NCBI GenBank assembly: GCA_900708905.1
Contig: CAADRB010000059.1
Coordinates: 973,855 to 1,037,854 of the forward strand
DNA: 64,000 bases
Direction of reading: 5' to 3'
Origin: Hymenolepis diminuta
Lineage: Eukaryota > Platyhelminthes > Cestoda > Cyclophyllidea > Hymenolepididae
Both the position numbers and the translations under genes were made by a program. This document shows positions 61,801-64,000 of this stretch, piece after piece. Under the pieces are notes generated by a model. It worked only from the letters and a program-made list of their open reading frames with translations, did not search any database and was not told where the DNA came from. The number at the start of each line of letters is the position of its first letter. Position 1 is the stretch's first letter.

Positions 61801-64000
61801 GCGTGCGCTTTGGAAACAGAGAAATGAGGTTCACCGATGGCACTTGGTTTGCGTAATTATCAAATGTAGATTATCCTGAATTATTTTACACAGTACTTCT
61901 TAATAAAACTTTGTAAATTAATTTATGGTTTAAAAAATATGGGGAGAGCAATCATTCAACCTCCTCTAACTGAAATGGATTGTAATTTAATTACCGCAAC
62001 TGATTTCGGAAAATAATGTCAAATCAGCACTTTGATTAAGACAAGTGTCAGGATTCCTGAAATATCTTCTAGATTACTAATGATTTACGCAATCCTTAAG
62101 CGAAGGGTTATTCATTTTATCCTCCTCCGACATTACTCTAACCAAAGTTATAAATTCGTAATTTCGAAGCAAGCATAAAATATCTATAATTTATTACTAA
62201 TCGTCCAGCTAACTCAGTTGGCAAGAGAAATAATATTCTATTTCTTCTGCTCTAAGGAAGCCCACTCAATTTTTATGCTGGAACGTCTGCATTTTCAAAT
62301 TGATTTAAAATTTAACCAGGGTTTACAGATGCAACTTTACCAAATACGTAAACATCCGACTAAGTCAAACCATAAAAATATCTTTAATCATACAAATATG
62401 AAATCAGAAAATAGTTCATAGTCTGAATACAACAAACTTTTTTGATAATTGCCGCTTGCATTTGTCATCGTTTGTTCTGTCTGGTCTAACATCAAGTAAA
62501 AATTTTTTCATTTTGTTTTAAATTTATTAGCAAGAGTGTTATTGGCCTAGATGTTTCGATAATCAATCAATTTGAGCAGTTTCTGTAAAATTAAATATGA
62601 CGAAGATAACGACAAGTTATATTTGTCGTTATTTGGATTGATTCTTGAGCTTTTGATGATGCGTACAATCTCCACTTTTTTACTTAAGAAATAGATTCAA
62701 GTTTAGCAACATTTGGTGACAATTCGTCCCTTTAAAACCATAATTAATCAGTAAATATGAGTAATTTATAGAATGTTCGCATACAATGTGGTGTGCTTGT
62801 GGTTTTTATCTGGCCAAAGGCGTGAAAATAATTATTATTTCCTTTTAATTCTATATCATTCAACTGTATGCTTGTAATAATTTCACACTTTTAGTCGTTC
62901 GAATGGAACCTTTGATAAGATACTTATTTAATTTGTAAATTAATTATAGCCTCTGACCTAAAGTTCGGAAATGAAGTTGCCTAGTCCCTTAATTAATCAG
63001 CACATTTAGCTTCATTTTGAATATTGCATATGACTTCTTCTCCATGTCTAAAATTTCCATCTGTCATTTATATCTTACTGCGGCATTCAATCCGTTCAGC
63101 CAATTCATCGGTTTATCAGTAAAAATCTGACGTTTTCTTTCTTCTGTATTATCTAATAAAAGTGCCCAACCTCAATCTCTGCCGACTTCCTTTTCCGTAT
63201 TAGTGAAATTTGTATTCCAGTCTGCATTCTCCCATCAAGGAGAGTGAAGGAAAGCAATGCCAGTTCCAAAATGGGAATAACAGAGAACGAGATTGAAAAT
63301 GCCTACTCATGTGCATGATTCTCTAAATATTACTTTTCCTCGTCAAATATTGCTTTTCAATTTTCGATTCTTTTCAATACGGTTAATCACTGAACACAAA
63401 TACATCAGGAAAAGAAATCATGTTAATAAATATTTAAACAGAATGTGATATGTCGATTTACATATTCAGTGTATGCGTTGTAATTTTTTTTCGTTTACCC
63501 TCCAGTGTGAGATTGGTTTTGGTGCATGGAGGTTAGAAGTGGGCAAAATAAGTAGAATACAAATACTTCTACTTCATCTAAATCATGAGGTCATGTCAGG
63601 TATTATTAACATATGTTCATATTTTAACATTTTAGAACACAGATTTTGATTGCGTGCACGTATTCAGAGTCAGCTGTATGCATACACGGAGAGTTACTGT
63701 TTAACGACGGAAGACGTAGGGTGTATTATCTGATTCCAAGCACTCTAAAAAAATGAATGGTTAATTTTTCAATCTGATTGCTATTAATAGTAATATTTGT
63801 TGGATTTTTATCATTTGTTTTAATAAGTCAGAGGATCATGGTACCATTATTCCAAAGTTGTGCGGTGATACCTAAAAAAGATTACACGAATACGAAGTAA
63901 ATATATTGTAGGTATCATCAGCCTAGCAAAGATTCACGACAGATAATAAGAAAAAGACTCTTTAACCGTATGAAAACTATATATAGTTCGTCATCGTTTA
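52861..64000. other. 11 kb without a recognisable gene
   Basis: AT-rich, with only short open frames. Noted but weak: a minus-strand frame at 58121-58396 with a hydrophobic C-terminus; a TGGTGACC word at 59257-59264 after a pyrimidine run, possibly a retroelement primer-binding site; and a tRNA D-arm-like word GCTAACTCAGTTGGCAAGAG at 62208-62227 without a matching B box. None of these supports a confident gene call. Confidence 0.45.
58121..58396 (-). CDS. possible exon or gene fragment with hydrophobic C-terminus
   Basis: An open frame of 90 codons, less AT-biased than its surroundings, with TTCTAAG as a possible acceptor just upstream. It contains a TCSSMNAMV...RGC segment that faintly resembles the middle of a Ly6 domain, and ends with a hydrophobic stretch FKIVWELLLFSVIVSHCLSV like a GPI signal. 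The CC....CN end of a Ly6 domain is missing and no partner exons were found. Frames of this length occur by chance here. It could be a decayed neighbour of the Ly6-like gene or nothing. Confidence 0.2.
   Translation of the reverse strand, partial: PMFSQNEILDNQKVTQQLTCSSMNAMVRGSVLINVDSGNTIPDRGCGRIRFFQQEVSKIPPLLLTMGSQKPFKIVWELLLFSVIVSHCLSV

Noticed and set aside
62208..62227. tRNA-like word GCTAACTCAGTTGGCAAGAG
   Set aside because: It resembles a tRNA D-arm, but no anticodon arm, T-arm or acceptor stem follows, so it is not a tRNA gene. A SINE remnant cannot be shown.
1..64000. hammerhead ribozymes of the schistosome SINE-like type
   Set aside because: I looked for CTGATGA followed by a stem and GAAA on both strands. 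The few CTGATGA words have no matching core.
1..64000. CRISPR arrays, bacterial operons, rRNA genes
   Set aside because: No regularly spaced repeats, no compact same-strand gene runs and no conserved rRNA words were seen. The sequence is clearly eukaryotic.

Overview
This is an AT-rich eukaryotic window with split genes, GT-AG introns and retroelement relics, and no bacterial-style gene packing. I infer a flatworm, most likely a schistosome-like blood fluke. Four points support this: very low GC; a gene whose first four introns are only 35-74 bases while later ones reach about 1 kb, a polarity known for schistosomes; relics of LTR retroelements with a tRNA-Trp type primer-binding site, as in trematode CsRn1-type elements; and a Ly6/uPAR-type surface protein gene, a family expanded in schistosomes. 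The species cannot be fixed from sequence alone.

Two protein-coding genes can be rebuilt exon by exon, both on the minus strand. (1) Positions 26165 down to 18606: a 16-exon gene for an 868-residue MORN / ankyrin / MYND protein, the architecture of ANKMY1. Reading phase is kept across all 15 junctions; only the donor of exon 13 is ambiguous. (2) Positions 48854 down to 37267: a 4-exon gene over 11.6 kb for a 424-residue secreted or GPI-anchored protein. It has a signal peptide, one cysteine-rich Ly6/uPAR three-finger domain, an unusually long Glu/Ser-rich stalk, and a hydrophobic C-terminus.

The rest is intergenic or intronic DNA with decayed mobile elements. These are: a mariner relic at 1302-2506 whose ends are long inverted copies that include transposase N-terminal coding sequence; three copies of a ~300-base LTR-like repeat at 13.8, 27.3 and 29.0 kb, one with a 5-bp target duplication; an LTR plus primer-binding-site fragment at 15.7-16.0 kb; a GC-richer LTR and leader at 21.3-21.8 kb inside intron 9 of the ANKMY1-like gene; and a multiply broken Ty3/gypsy pol (RT, RNase H, integrase) at 50.1-52.9 kb. 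No rRNA, convincing tRNA, CRISPR array or hammerhead ribozyme was seen.

The two genes are not obviously linked in function. ANKMY1-type proteins are associated with cilia, and Ly6 proteins with the cell surface or tegument. Much of the remaining sequence (about 2.5-13.8, 29.3-37.1 and 52.9-64 kb) shows no recognisable gene.
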